DNA of 64,000 nucleotides from Chitinibacter sp. SCUT-21 (lineage in GTDB: Bacteria > Pseudomonadota > Gammaproteobacteria > Burkholderiales > Chitinibacteraceae): positions 3,390,475-3,454,474 of the forward strand of contig CP102611.1 of assembly GCA_041874755.1 (NCBI GenBank), read 5' to 3'. The stretch's first letter is position 1; every line of letters begins with the position of its first letter. A program made the position numbers and the translations under genes. Positions 27,897-36,580 of this stretch are shown here, in pieces. Below the pieces are notes generated by a model. The model was not told the origin of the DNA, ran no database searches, and saw nothing but the letters and a program-made list of their open reading frames with translations.

Positions 27897-28762
27897 CGCC
27901 GGTTGACTTGCATTGCCATTCGAATATCTCCGATGGTTTATTGCCGCCCGATGAAGTGGTGCGCAAAGCGCATGCGCGCGGCTGCCAGTTGTTTGCGCTG
28001 ACCGATCACGACGACACGCGGGGTTTGGCGCTGGCCAAGTCGACGGCGGATGAGTTGGGTATGCAGTTTATCAACGGCGTTGAGATTTCGGTCAGCTGGG
28101 GCAAGCACACCTTGCACGTCGTCGGCCTTGGTTTTGACGCGAATAATCAGGCTTTGCTCGATGGTTTAGCGTATGTGCGCTCTGGCCGCACCGAACGCGC
28201 CGAGCGAATGGCGGCGGCGCTGGAAAAACTCGGTATCGAAGGTATCTTAGAAGGCGCACGCCGCCATGCGGATAACCCAGAAATGATCAGCCGTTCACAC
28301 TTTGCGCGCTTTTTGATCGAAACCGGCCGTTGCAAAGACATGAAATCGGTGTTCAAAAAATTTATGGTGCGCGGCAAGCCCGGCTTTGTTGAGCACGAGT
28401 GGGCGCGTTTACACGATGCGATTGACTGGATTCGCGGTGCGGGCGGCGTGGCGGTGTTGGCGCACCCAGGTCGTTACGATATGGGCAATGAAACGATGCG
28501 CGTGTTGTTGACCGAATTTAAACGCTTGGGCGGCGAGGCGATTGAAGTCGTCTCCGGCAGTCACGGCCATGCCGATGTGGGGCGCTTTAATCATTTGGCC
28601 AAAGAATTCGGCTATCTTTGCTCTAGCGGCACCGATTACCACGCCACCGGCGAAGGCGCGCGCGAGCCGGGTATGAACGCCGATTTGCCGATTGGCTGCG
28701 AGCCAGTTTGGATGCGTTGGGCGCCCGATTTAAAACCGATTGTGGCCAACGCCACGCTTTAA
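27893..28762 (+). CDS. rnm: RNase AM / 3',5'-nucleoside bisphosphate phosphatase (PHP domain, YciV/TrpH)
   Basis: A 289-residue PHP-domain metallophosphoesterase. Start DLHCHSNISDGLL, then ALTDHDD, GVEIS, LAHPGRYD and GTDYHA are the metal-binding motifs. In E. coli the protein (YciV, RNase AM) is a 5'-3' exonuclease that matures 5S and other rRNA ends, also hydrolysing 3',5'-bisphosphonucleotides. The next gene is its E. coli neighbour YciO. Coupled to the SemiSWEET gene by ATGA. Confidence 0.88.
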   Translation: MTPVDLHCHSNISDGLLPPDEVVRKAHARGCQLFALTDHDDTRGLALAKSTADELGMQFINGVEISVSWGKHTLHVVGLGFDANNQALLDGLAYVRSGRTERAERMAAALEKLGIEGILEGARRHADNPEMISRSHFARFLIETGRCKDMKSVFKKFMVRGKPGFVEHEWARLHDAIDWIRGAGGVAVLAHPGRYDMGNETMRVLLTEFKRLGGEAIEVVSGSHGHADVGRFNHLAKEFGYLCSSGTDYHATGEGAREPGMNADLPIGCEPVWMRWAPDLKPIVANATL

Positions 28763-28776
28763 AGAAGTTAAAGCCA

Positions 28777-29400
28777 ATGTCTCAGTTTTTCTCAATTCAC
28801 GCCGAAAACCCGCAAGCGCGCTTGATTAAGCAGGCGGTCGAAATTATCCGCAAGGGCGGTTTGATTGTGTACCCCACCGATTCTTGCTACGCCTTGGGTT
28901 GCGCGCTGGATAATAAAGACGGGTTGGAGCGCATTCGTCGCATTCGTCAGCTCGACGATAAACATCATTTTACGTTGGCGTGCAGCGATCTCTCGCAATT
29001 GGGCACGTATGCCAAAGTTGATAATCGCACTTTCCGCATGCTCAAAGCGGCTACACCCGGCAGCTACACCTTTATTTTGCAAGCGACCAAAGAAGTACCG
29101 CGCCGCGTTTCGCATCCGAAAAAACAAACCGTCGGTTTGCGCGTGCCTGAGCATGCGGTGGCCTTGGCTTTGTTAGAGGAATTGGGCGAGCCGATGTTGT
29201 CGACCACCTTGCTGTTGCCCGATGAAGAATACCCGATGACCGACGCGTGGGAGATTCGGGATCGACTGGAGCGTGACGTCGATTTGGTGATTGAGGGCGG
29301 TTATTGCGGTACCGATCCAACGACGGTGGTTGATTTATCCGATGATTACCCGCAAGTACTCCGTGAGGGCAAAGGCCCGTTAACGCCGTTTGGTTTGTAA
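28777..29400 (+). CDS. yciO: Sua5/YciO/YrdC-family protein (YciO type)
   Basis: A 207-residue YrdC-domain protein close to E. coli YciO, related to the threonylcarbamoyladenylate synthases. Conserved IVYPTDSCYALGC and the later STTLLLPDEEYP. Start ATG 28777 follows AAGAAG; the frame that opens at 28708 runs through the end of the preceding gene. Whether it makes threonylcarbamoyl-AMP or another compound is unresolved for YciO-type members. It pairs with rnm as in E. coli. Confidence 0.88.
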   Translation: MSQFFSIHAENPQARLIKQAVEIIRKGGLIVYPTDSCYALGCALDNKDGLERIRRIRQLDDKHHFTLACSDLSQLGTYAKVDNRTFRMLKAATPGSYTFILQATKEVPRRVSHPKKQTVGLRVPEHAVALALLEELGEPMLSTTLLLPDEEYPMTDAWEIRDRLERDVDLVIEGGYCGTDPTTVVDLSDDYPQVLREGKGPLTPFGL

Positions 29401-29473
29401 CACTCAAGCCAAAGCCTTTTTGCCAATATATTGGGTATTGCTTGCTAGGTTAATTACTTATTATGCTGTAGCT

Positions 29474-29493
29474 ATATACCGGTGTCGGTATAT
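29474..29493. repeat. perfect 8-base inverted repeat upstream of the M50 protease gene
   Basis: ATATACCG GTGT CGGTATAT, ending 13 bases before the ATG at 29506. The right arm runs into the ribosome-site region (AAAAGGATAAA). It could be an operator or a translation-controlling hairpin. Confidence 0.5.
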
Positions 29494-29505
29494 TAAAAGG
29501 ATAAA

Positions 29506-30150
29506 ATGGAACTCAATCTGATTCAAAATATCGCCGTTTGGGCCTTGCCGGTGCTGTTTGCCATTACGGTACACGAAGCCGCCCACGCGTATGCGGCTAA
29601 GCGCTTTGGCGATCCGACCGCATTTTTAATGGGACGGATGACGTTTAATCCACTGAAACACATCGACCCGATTGGGACGATTGTCTTGCCGCTGATTTGT
29701 GTGCTGTTGCCAGGTGGCTTTTTATTTGGCTATGCCAAGCCAGTGCCGGTGAACTTTAACGCGCTACGCAACCCTAAGCGCGATATGCGCTGGGTGGCGG
29801 CGGCTGGCCCTTTGGCGAATTTGGCGATGGCGGTGTTCTGGGCGTTGCTGTTGCGCCTTGCAATGGGGCCTATGGATGGCAATAGCTTCCAATTACCATT
29901 GGCTTTAATGGCACAAGCGGGTATTCAGATCAATGTGGTGCTGATGGTGCTCAATTTGCTACCTTTGCCGCCACTCGATGGTGGGCGGATTTTGGTGTCG
30001 CTGTTGCCCAATCATTTAGCGTATAAAGTTTCGCGCATCGAACCCTATGGCTTTTTTATCTTGATCGGCCTGTTGGTGACGGGTTTGCTAAGCACCATTT
30101 TAAGCCCGTTTATGCATGCGGTGATGAGCTTGGTCAGCATTGTTTTATAA
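29506..30150 (+). CDS. site-2 protease family (M50) membrane metalloprotease
   Basis: A 214-residue multi-pass protein with zinc motif HEAAH (HExxH, about residue 24) in the first membrane segment, and NLLPLPPLDGGRI (NxxPxPxLDGG) near residue 155, both typical of the M50 site-2 protease family without PDZ. AAAAGGATAAA ribosome site precedes the ATG. Likely cleaves a membrane-embedded regulator, but no target is evident nearby. Confidence 0.85.
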   Translation: MELNLIQNIAVWALPVLFAITVHEAAHAYAAKRFGDPTAFLMGRMTFNPLKHIDPIGTIVLPLICVLLPGGFLFGYAKPVPVNFNALRNPKRDMRWVAAAGPLANLAMAVFWALLLRLAMGPMDGNSFQLPLALMAQAGIQINVVLMVLNLLPLPPLDGGRILVSLLPNHLAYKVSRIEPYGFFILIGLLVTGLLSTILSPFMHAVMSLVSIVL

Positions 30151-30163
30151 GCTGAGGTGAATG

Positions 30164-30523
30164 ATGAGTAGTAAAAAGCAAGGCGGTGTATGGCTACCGA
30201 TTGCCTTAATCGTAATTGGCTCTGGCTGGTTGATGCATCGCTTGGATATTTTTCCGAGTGTGAATTGGATTGTGATTTTGGCGCTGCTATTTGCCGGTAT
30301 CGCCGTATTGCTGCTTGAAGGCGTGAATAAATCGACGGTCGTGATCGGCCCGATGCTGATTGCGGGCGGCGCGACGACGTTTTTGCAGCAGCACTACGAC
30401 TTATCCCGCTCAGTACAAATCCCAATCCTGCTGATTTTGTGTGGCGTGCTAATGTTACTAGCGCGCTCTAGCCATATTCCACCGGCGCCGCCGAAAGCTT
30501 GGGAGCGATCCAAGCAAGATTAG
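30164..30523 (+). CDS. hypothetical four-helix membrane protein
   Basis: A 119-residue protein with four hydrophobic segments and no charged catalytic residues; the profile resembles LiaF-type or DUF5668-like small membrane proteins. The ATG at 30164 is five bases after GAGGTG; ATG 30161 is too close to that site. It follows the M50 gene by 13 bases, so co-transcription is likely. Function not known. Confidence 0.65.
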   Translation: MSSKKQGGVWLPIALIVIGSGWLMHRLDIFPSVNWIVILALLFAGIAVLLLEGVNKSTVVIGPMLIAGGATTFLQQHYDLSRSVQIPILLILCGVLMLLARSSHIPPAPPKAWERSKQD

Positions 30524-30569
30524 GTATATTGTTGGGGCGATTTATTGATGTAACTTAGGTCAATATACC
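30523..30569. repeat. inverted repeat GGTATATTG / CAATATACC
   Basis: Nine-base perfect arms (30523-30531 and 30561-30569) 29 bases apart in the 205-base gap before argD. Shares the GGTATAT core with other repeats in this window (29474, 53662). No T run follows. Confidence 0.45.
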
Positions 30570-30728
30570 CAATGGTTTTGTGATGCTTGTGTAATAGCGC
30601 ACAGCTAAAAAATGACTTGATATTGTTTTTTATAGCGAACAATGCGTTTCTGATTTGTAGTTTATTGTGATCAATGACTGCTGCTACTATGACGCCTGTG
30701 TTTTGCTTTATCGATTAAAGGATTAAAA

Positions 30729-31931
30729 ATGTCTCTGACCCGCTCCGATTTTGATCAATACATGGTTCCTAATTATGCGCCTGCGGCGTTTGTACCAGTG
30801 CGTGGTGCGGGTAGCCGAGTTTGGGATCAGAACGACAAAGAATACATCGACTTGGCTGGTGGTATTGCGGTGAACTCATTGGGCCACTGTCACCCAGTGT
30901 TGGTTAATGCCTTGACCGAGCAAGCCAATAAGCTGTGGCATGTGTCGAACGTTTTCACCAACGAGCCTGCATTGGCTTTGGCGAAGAAGCTGGTTGAAGC
31001 GACCTTTGCCGACAAAGTGTTTTTCTGCAATTCAGGCGCTGAAGCGAACGAAGCAGCTCTGAAACTCGCGCGCCGCGCAGCGATTGAGCGTTTTGGTGAG
31101 CAAAAACACCAAGTGCTCTCAACCTTAAATAGCTTCCACGGCCGTACCTTTTTTACGGTAACAGTCGGTGGCCAGCCTAAATATTCCGACGGCTTTGGTC
31201 CAAAACCACAAGGCATTGAATATTTCGAATACAACAATCTGGACAGCCTCAAAGCGCTGATCAACGACAACACCGCGTGTGTCGTGATCGAGCCGATTCA
31301 AGGTGAGGGCGGTGTACTGCCTGCTGACCCTGCGTTTATCCAAGGCGTGCGCGAATTGTGTGATAAGCACAATGCATTCCTGATTTTTGATGAAGTGCAA
31401 ACGGGTATGGGTCGTACGGGCTCATTGTTTGCCTACCAAGAATATGGCGTTACGCCAGATATTTTGACCAGCGCAAAAAGCTTGGGTGGCGGTTTCCCGA
31501 TTGGCGCGATGTTGACGACAGCTGATATCGCCAAGCATTTAGTCGCAGGCACGCACGGTACGACTTACGGCGGTAATCCATTGGCGTGTGCAGTCGCTGG
31601 CGCGGTGCTCGATGTAATCAATACCCCTGAAGTACTCGCTGGAGTGAAAGCGAAGCATGAGCAGCTGAAAGCCGGCGTTGAAGCAATTAACGCCAAATAC
31701 AGCGTATTCAAAGCCGTACGCGGCATGGGCTTGCTGATGGGCTGTGTGCTGGCTGATCAATACAAAGATCGCGCCAAAGACGTGTTAAACGCATCTGCCG
31801 CGCAAGGTTTGATGGTGTTGATGGCCGGCACGAATGTAGTGCGTTTTGCGCCGTCACTGGTCATTACCGACGAAGAAATCGAAACCGCATTGGCGCGTTT
31901 TGATGCGGCTTTGGCAGCTTTCGTTGCTTAA
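30729..31931 (+). CDS. argD: acetylornithine aminotransferase (possible ArgD/AstC)
   Basis: Class III PLP aminotransferase (400 residues) with [27 protein letters not shown] and Schiff-base Lys250 in [14 protein letters not shown]. Members convert acetylornithine and also succinyldiaminopimelate or succinylornithine. The sequence is of the ArgD/AstC group; which role dominates cannot be told here, and argD is the conservative name. It stands alone with a promoter gap upstream and a terminator after. Confidence 0.92.
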   Translation: MSLTRSDFDQYMVPNYAPAAFVPVRGAGSRVWDQNDKEYIDLAGGIAVNSLGHCHPVLVNALTEQANKLWHVSNVFTNEPALALAKKLVEATFADKVFFCNSGAEANEAALKLARRAAIERFGEQKHQVLSTLNSFHGRTFFTVTVGGQPKYSDGFGPKPQGIEYFEYNNLDSLKALINDNTACVVIEPIQGEGGVLPADPAFIQGVRELCDKHNAFLIFDEVQTGMGRTGSLFAYQEYGVTPDILTSAKSLGGGFPIGAMLTTADIAKHLVAGTHGTTYGGNPLACAVAGAVLDVINTPEVLAGVKAKHEQLKAGVEAINAKYSVFKAVRGMGLLMGCVLADQYKDRAKDVLNASAAQGLMVLMAGTNVVRFAPSLVITDEEIETALARFDAALAAFVA

Positions 31932-31950
31932 TTCGCCGTAATTGATGAGC

Positions 31951-31978
31951 AAAAACCCGCTTTAGAGCGGGTTTTTTT
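31951..31978 (+). terminator. intrinsic terminator after argD
   Basis: Stem AAAACCCGCT / AGCGGGTTTT with a 4-base loop, then a T run. The SDR gene frame opens right at its end. Confidence 0.9.
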
Positions 31979-31990
31979 ATGGGTGAAAAA

Positions 31991-32698
31991 ATGAAGTTAG
32001 CGATCATCATTGGCGGCTCACGCGGCTTGGGTTTGGCTGTATGCGAACAATATCGAAGCGCGGGCTGGCAGGTGCTGGAGTGCTCTCGTTCAGGTAGGGG
32101 TGAGGGGCATATTGATCTGGATCTTGCCAATATTGATCTATCAACCTATACCTCAGTATTGCGACAGTTGGCCGTGCAAGACTGGGACGAGGTGGTTTTG
32201 ATAAATAATGCAGCCACGATTACGCCGATTAAACCGCTCGCCAAACAAAGCCATGCTGCACTGCTTGAAGCTCTGCAAATTAATTTCATTTCGGCAATTA
32301 GCTTGATTCATGGCTTTGTCGTCGCATTTGCACAACATCGTGCGCGCAAAGTGGTTGCGCAAATTTCATCGGGGGCGGCTCAGCGGCCAATTGCAAGCTG
32401 GAGTACTTATTGTGCGTGCAAGGCTGGCCTCGATCACTTTATGGCGGTGTTGGCGCAGGAGCAAAGAGTGGCAAAGCACCCAATTCTGGCGATTGTGATT
32501 GATCCAGATGTGATGGATACCGATATGCAAGCGCAAATTCGTGCCAGTACAAACGATGATTTTGCTGACTTGCCGCGTTTTATTGCACGCAAAGAGCAGG
32601 GGCTGTTGCGTACTCCTGACGAGGTGGCAAGATTTTGCCTTCAGGCTATAGCGCTGGCCGAACAGGGGTGCCGCTACGACATCGAGCTGGGTTTATAG
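31991..32698 (+). CDS. short-chain dehydrogenase/reductase
   Basis: A 235-residue SDR from ATG 31991 (an ATG at 31979 sits in the terminator). Cofactor site GGSRGLGLAVCE (GGxxGxG variant), NNAA at about residue 73, and the active-site SxxxYxxxK tract as STYCACK. Closest in look to benzil/sepiapterin reductase-like SDRs. Substrate unknown. Confidence 0.82.
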   Translation: MKLAIIIGGSRGLGLAVCEQYRSAGWQVLECSRSGRGEGHIDLDLANIDLSTYTSVLRQLAVQDWDEVVLINNAATITPIKPLAKQSHAALLEALQINFISAISLIHGFVVAFAQHRARKVVAQISSGAAQRPIASWSTYCACKAGLDHFMAVLAQEQRVAKHPILAIVIDPDVMDTDMQAQIRASTNDDFADLPRFIARKEQGLLRTPDEVARFCLQAIALAEQGCRYDIELGL

Positions 32699-32938
32699 CT
32701 TGAATTAATTGCAGCGAAATTGACTTAACTCAAGTCATTCTTTGCATTGAGTAGCAATAAGGGTTTTCCGTGTAAGGGAAAAACGCAGTGTTCCGCGCAA
32801 CAGCAAAAGTGTAATTTGTACCAATTCCGAACTGTAACGGTAAAATTCATACCAATCTGATATGGATTACACATAAAACGGTCAGACTTCATCAACTAGG
32901 CTGAATCGTACTTATAAACCTCCTCAAGGGTGGCTAGC

Positions 32939-33868
32939 GTGGATATCTTTTTGCAACAACTAATCAATGGCCTAGTGGTCGGTAGCATTTATGCGCTGAT
33001 CGCCTTGGGCTACACGATGGTGTACGGCATCATGCAGCTGATCAATTTTGCCCACGGCGAAATTGTGATGATTGGCGCGATGGTGACCATTACATGTATT
33101 AATTTACTCGTCGGTTCTGGCGTGCAATTACCGGGCCCAGCCTTGCTGCTGGTCGGTTTGATGATGGCAATTCCGGTGTCGATGTTTTTGGGCTACTCGA
33201 TTGAGAAAATTGCCTACCAGCCGCTGCGTAAAGCCCCACGCTTGGCACCGTTGATTACAGCAATTGGTGTTTCTATTGTATTGCAGCAGGCAGCAATGCT
33301 GATCTGGGGCCGTAACTATCGCCCATTCCCACAGATTTTGCCTACCGAAGTGCATATTATTGGTGGTGCTGCGATCACCGATTTGCAAATCGCCATCATC
33401 GCCTTGGCGCTGATTTTGATGGGCGGCTTGTTCTTCCTGATTGAAAAAACCAAATTGGGTCGTGCGATGCGCGCTACTTCACAAAACCCTGAAGTGGCCA
33501 AATTGATGGGCGTGAATGTAAATACCATTATTTCGATGACTTTCATTATCGGCTCCGCTTTAGGTGCGATGGCTGGTGTGATGGTGGCTGCCAATTACGA
33601 CCAAGCGCATGCTTATATGGGCTTTATGATCGGCCTGAAAGCCTTTACTGCGGCGGTGTTGGGAGGTATCGGTAATATCGGTGGTGCAGTACTCGGTGGC
33701 TTGTTGCTCGGTGTAATTGAAAGCATGGGTTCGGGCTACTTGGGTGACTTGACCGGCGGCGTATTGGGTAGTCATTACAAAGATATTTTCGCCTTTGTCG
33801 TGCTGATTATTGTTTTGGTGTTCCGCCCCTCTGGTTTGTTGGGTGAACGCGTTGCAGAACGCGCCTAA
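32939..33868 (+). CDS. livH: branched-chain amino-acid ABC transporter permease LivH
   Basis: Inner-membrane permease (309 residues, about eight helices) with LINGLVVGSIYALIALGYTMVYG at the N-terminus and the conserved ATSQNPEVAKLMG loop. The GTG at 32939 is chosen: AAGGG lies eight bases upstream (an in-frame GTG at 32930 overlaps that site). First gene of a four-gene operon without a binding protein. Confidence 0.94.
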   Translation: MDIFLQQLINGLVVGSIYALIALGYTMVYGIMQLINFAHGEIVMIGAMVTITCINLLVGSGVQLPGPALLLVGLMMAIPVSMFLGYSIEKIAYQPLRKAPRLAPLITAIGVSIVLQQAAMLIWGRNYRPFPQILPTEVHIIGGAAITDLQIAIIALALILMGGLFFLIEKTKLGRAMRATSQNPEVAKLMGVNVNTIISMTFIIGSALGAMAGVMVAANYDQAHAYMGFMIGLKAFTAAVLGGIGNIGGAVLGGLLLGVIESMGSGYLGDLTGGVLGSHYKDIFAFVVLIIVLVFRPSGLLGERVAERA

Positions 33869-33886
33869 TGGCCTAAGGAGCTGAAA

Positions 33887-35041
33887 ATGAACGCTATGTT
33901 TATGGAAAATAATCGTAAGAATACGATGCTGCTGGCTGTCTTGGCTGTCGTATTGGCTGTGCTGCCATGGGTCTTGGGTGGCTTTTTTGAGAATGGCAAT
34001 TCGTGGCTGCGCGCGGTTGACTTTGCCTTGCTCTACATCATGTTGGCGCTGGGGCTGAATATCGTCGTCGGCTACGCCGGTTTGCTCGATTTGGGCTATA
34101 TCGCATTTTATGCTGTCGGCGCCTACTTATTCGCCATTCTAAATTCGCCGCATTTGCAAGCCATGTTGCCTGAGTGGTTAAGTCATCCACCGTTTTTGGT
34201 GATGATGGTGTTAGCTGCTGTAGTGGCCGGTATTTTTGGTGTATTGCTCGGTTCGCCAACGCTGAAGTTGCGTGGTGATTACTTGGCGATCGTGACTTTG
34301 GGCTTTGGTGAAATTATTCGTATTTTCATGAATAATCTTGATCGCCCAGTCAACATTACCAATGGTCCGCAAGGGATTAATAATATCGATGCAGTACAAA
34401 TCGGAGGCTATGATTTTGGTCGTCCAGTTGAGTTTTTGGGCCTGACATTTGAAAAAATCCATCTGTACTACTACTTGATCCTTGCGTTCTGCGTCTTGAT
34501 CATTTTTGTTTCAGTACGTTTGCAAAATTCGCGTATTGGCCGAGCCTGGGTAGCGATTCGTGAAGACGAAATTGCTGCGAATGCGATGGGCATTAATACA
34601 CGCAATGTGAAACTGTTGGCTTTTGCAATGGGCGCGAGCTTCGGTGGTGTATCAGGCGCGTTGTTTGCCAGCTTCCAAGGCTTTGTATCACCTGAGTCAT
34701 TTGTGCTGATGGAATCGATTATGGTGTTGTGTATGGTCGTTCTGGGTGGTATGGGTAATATTCCGGGCGTGATTTTGGGCGCAATTATTGTGTCGATTAC
34801 CCCAGAAGTACTGCGCGATATTATCAACCCACTGCAAATGGCGATCTTTGGTGAGAAGGTGGTCGATCCTGAAAACTTGCGGATGTTGATTTTCGGTGTG
34901 GCGATGATTGTGATTATGTTGGTTCGCCCAGCTGGTTTGTGGCCATCGAAACGCCGCCGCGCGGAATTGCAGCCCAAGACCAAAGGTATTGCTTTACAAG
35001 AAAAAGACAGCTTGCAAGACGCGGAGCGCAACCATGACTGA
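33887..35041 (+). CDS. livM: branched-chain amino-acid ABC transporter permease LivM
   Basis: Second permease (384 residues) with about ten hydrophobic segments and the LivM signature GGMGNIPGVILGAI. The cytoplasmic segment GRAWVAIREDEIAANAMG is the ATPase coupling loop. AAGGAG precedes the ATG. Overlaps livG by eight bases. The C-terminus is charged, typical of the longer LivM type. Confidence 0.94.
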   Translation: MNAMFMENNRKNTMLLAVLAVVLAVLPWVLGGFFENGNSWLRAVDFALLYIMLALGLNIVVGYAGLLDLGYIAFYAVGAYLFAILNSPHLQAMLPEWLSHPPFLVMMVLAAVVAGIFGVLLGSPTLKLRGDYLAIVTLGFGEIIRIFMNNLDRPVNITNGPQGINNIDAVQIGGYDFGRPVEFLGLTFEKIHLYYYLILAFCVLIIFVSVRLQNSRIGRAWVAIREDEIAANAMGINTRNVKLLAFAMGASFGGVSGALFASFQGFVSPESFVLMESIMVLCMVVLGGMGNIPGVILGAIIVSITPEVLRDIINPLQMAIFGEKVVDPENLRMLIFGVAMIVIMLVRPAGLWPSKRRRAELQPKTKGIALQEKDSLQDAERNHD

Positions 35042-35804
35042 AGTGTTATTAAGTATTGAAGGCATTAACAAGCGTTTTGGTGGCTTGCACGCGTTAAGCG
35101 ACGTGGGCTTAACAATTAATAAAGGCGAAATCTACGGTTTGATCGGCCCCAATGGCGCAGGTAAAACCACGCTATTTAATGTGTTAACCGGGTTGTACCA
35201 GCCTGATGAAGGTAAATTTACTTTCAAAGGCAAGGATTTATTCCGCAAAAAGCCTAATATCGTCGTTGAAGCGGGTATTGCTCGGACTTTCCAAAATATT
35301 CGCTTGTTCGCCAATATGAGCGCGCTGGAAAATGTGATGGTTGGTCAGCACGTTCGCACAGCCGTGGGTGTTATTGGTGCGGTATTGCGTCATCCCAAAG
35401 CTAAAGCCGAAGAAGCTGCGATCAAAGCTAAAGCCGAGGCGTGGTTGGAATATGTGGGCATTGCAGACCGAGCGGATGAGTTAGCGTGTAATTTATCGTA
35501 TGGTGATCAGCGTCGTTTGGAGATTGCGCGCGCTTTGGCGACTAACCCGACTTTGCTGGCGCTGGATGAGCCCGCGGCGGGGATGAATCCGAAAGAGACT
35601 GATGATTTGAAAAAGCTGATGGAAAAAATCCGCACTGATGGCGTGACCATTCTGCTGATTGAACACGATGTGAAATTAATGATGGGCTTGTGCGATCGGA
35701 TTGCGGTGCTCGACTACGGTAAGAAAATTGCCGAGGGGATTCCAGAGCAAGTTAAAAATGATCCACGCGTGATTGAGGCCTACTTGGGAGTTGCACCTGA
35801 ATGA
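35034..35804 (+). CDS. livG: branched-chain amino-acid ABC transporter ATP-binding protein LivG
   Basis: ABC ATPase (256 residues) of the high-affinity branched-chain amino-acid importer. Walker A GPNGAGKTT, signature LSYGDQRRLEIARAL, Walker B LLALDEPAAGMNP, and D-loop/H-motif IEHDV. Starts at ATG 35034 within the end of livM; the ORF from 34989 is an overhang. Coupled with livF (ATGA). Confidence 0.95.
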   Translation: MTEVLLSIEGINKRFGGLHALSDVGLTINKGEIYGLIGPNGAGKTTLFNVLTGLYQPDEGKFTFKGKDLFRKKPNIVVEAGIARTFQNIRLFANMSALENVMVGQHVRTAVGVIGAVLRHPKAKAEEAAIKAKAEAWLEYVGIADRADELACNLSYGDQRRLEIARALATNPTLLALDEPAAGMNPKETDDLKKLMEKIRTDGVTILLIEHDVKLMMGLCDRIAVLDYGKKIAEGIPEQVKNDPRVIEAYLGVAPE

Positions 35805-36526
35805 GTACCGAACCGAAAGCTCTATTGCAAGTGAAAGATCTGAAAGTTGCTTATGGCGGCATTCATGCGGTGAAAGGCATTGATCTAGAAGTCAAAGAAG
35901 GCGAGTTGGTTGCTTTGATCGGCGCGAATGGCGCAGGTAAAACGACGACGCTGAAAACTTTGATGGGTATGGTGAAGCCTGCTGGCGGCGAGATTATTTT
36001 TGATGGTAAATCAACCAATAAACTGGCCGCTCACGATTATGTGAAAAACGGCTTGGTGATGGTGCCTGAAGGCCGTGGCATTTTTAGCCGCCTAACCGTC
36101 GAAGAAAACCTGCTGATGGGCGCTTATAGCCGCAATGACAAGGCCGAAATTTTGCATGATATGGAACGCGTTTATCACCTGTTCCCGCGCTTGAAAGAGC
36201 GTTATAAGCAATTGGCTGGCACATTATCGGGTGGTGAGCAGCAAATGGTCGCGATTGGCCGTGCGATGCTCAGCCGTCCTAAGTTATTGCTGCTTGATGA
36301 GCCATCAATGGGCTTGGCGCCGATTATCGTGCAGAAAATTTTTGAAATCATCAAAATGATTGCTGCTGAAGGCGTTACGATGCTGCTGGTGGAGCAAAAT
36401 GCCAAATTAGCCTTGCAAACTGCTGATCGCGGTTATGTGATGGAGTCGGGTAAAGTTACTTTTAGTGATAATGCCGCAGCATTGCTGGCTAATGAAAAAG
36501 TGCAGCAGGCCTATTTGGGCGAATAA
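35801..36526 (+). CDS. livF: branched-chain amino-acid ABC transporter ATP-binding protein LivF
   Basis: Second ABC ATPase (241 residues): Walker A GANGAGKTT, LSGGEQQMVAIGRAM, LLLLDEPSMGLAP, then VEQNAKLA. Overlaps livG by four bases (ATGA). Last gene of livHMGF and followed by a bidirectional terminator. Confidence 0.95.
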   Translation: MSTEPKALLQVKDLKVAYGGIHAVKGIDLEVKEGELVALIGANGAGKTTTLKTLMGMVKPAGGEIIFDGKSTNKLAAHDYVKNGLVMVPEGRGIFSRLTVEENLLMGAYSRNDKAEILHDMERVYHLFPRLKERYKQLAGTLSGGEQQMVAIGRAMLSRPKLLLLDEPSMGLAPIIVQKIFEIIKMIAAEGVTMLLVEQNAKLALQTADRGYVMESGKVTFSDNAAALLANEKVQQAYLGE

Positions 36527-36542
36527 TTGCTTTAGTTAATTT

Positions 36543-36580
36543 AAAACCCCGCATCTACCTCAAGGAGTGCGGGGTTTTTT
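36543..36580. terminator. terminator shared by livF and putA
   Basis: Stem AAAACCCCGCA / TGCGGGGTTTT with a 14-base loop and a T run on + (A run on the other side). It stops livF and abuts the putA stop codon. Confidence 0.88.
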
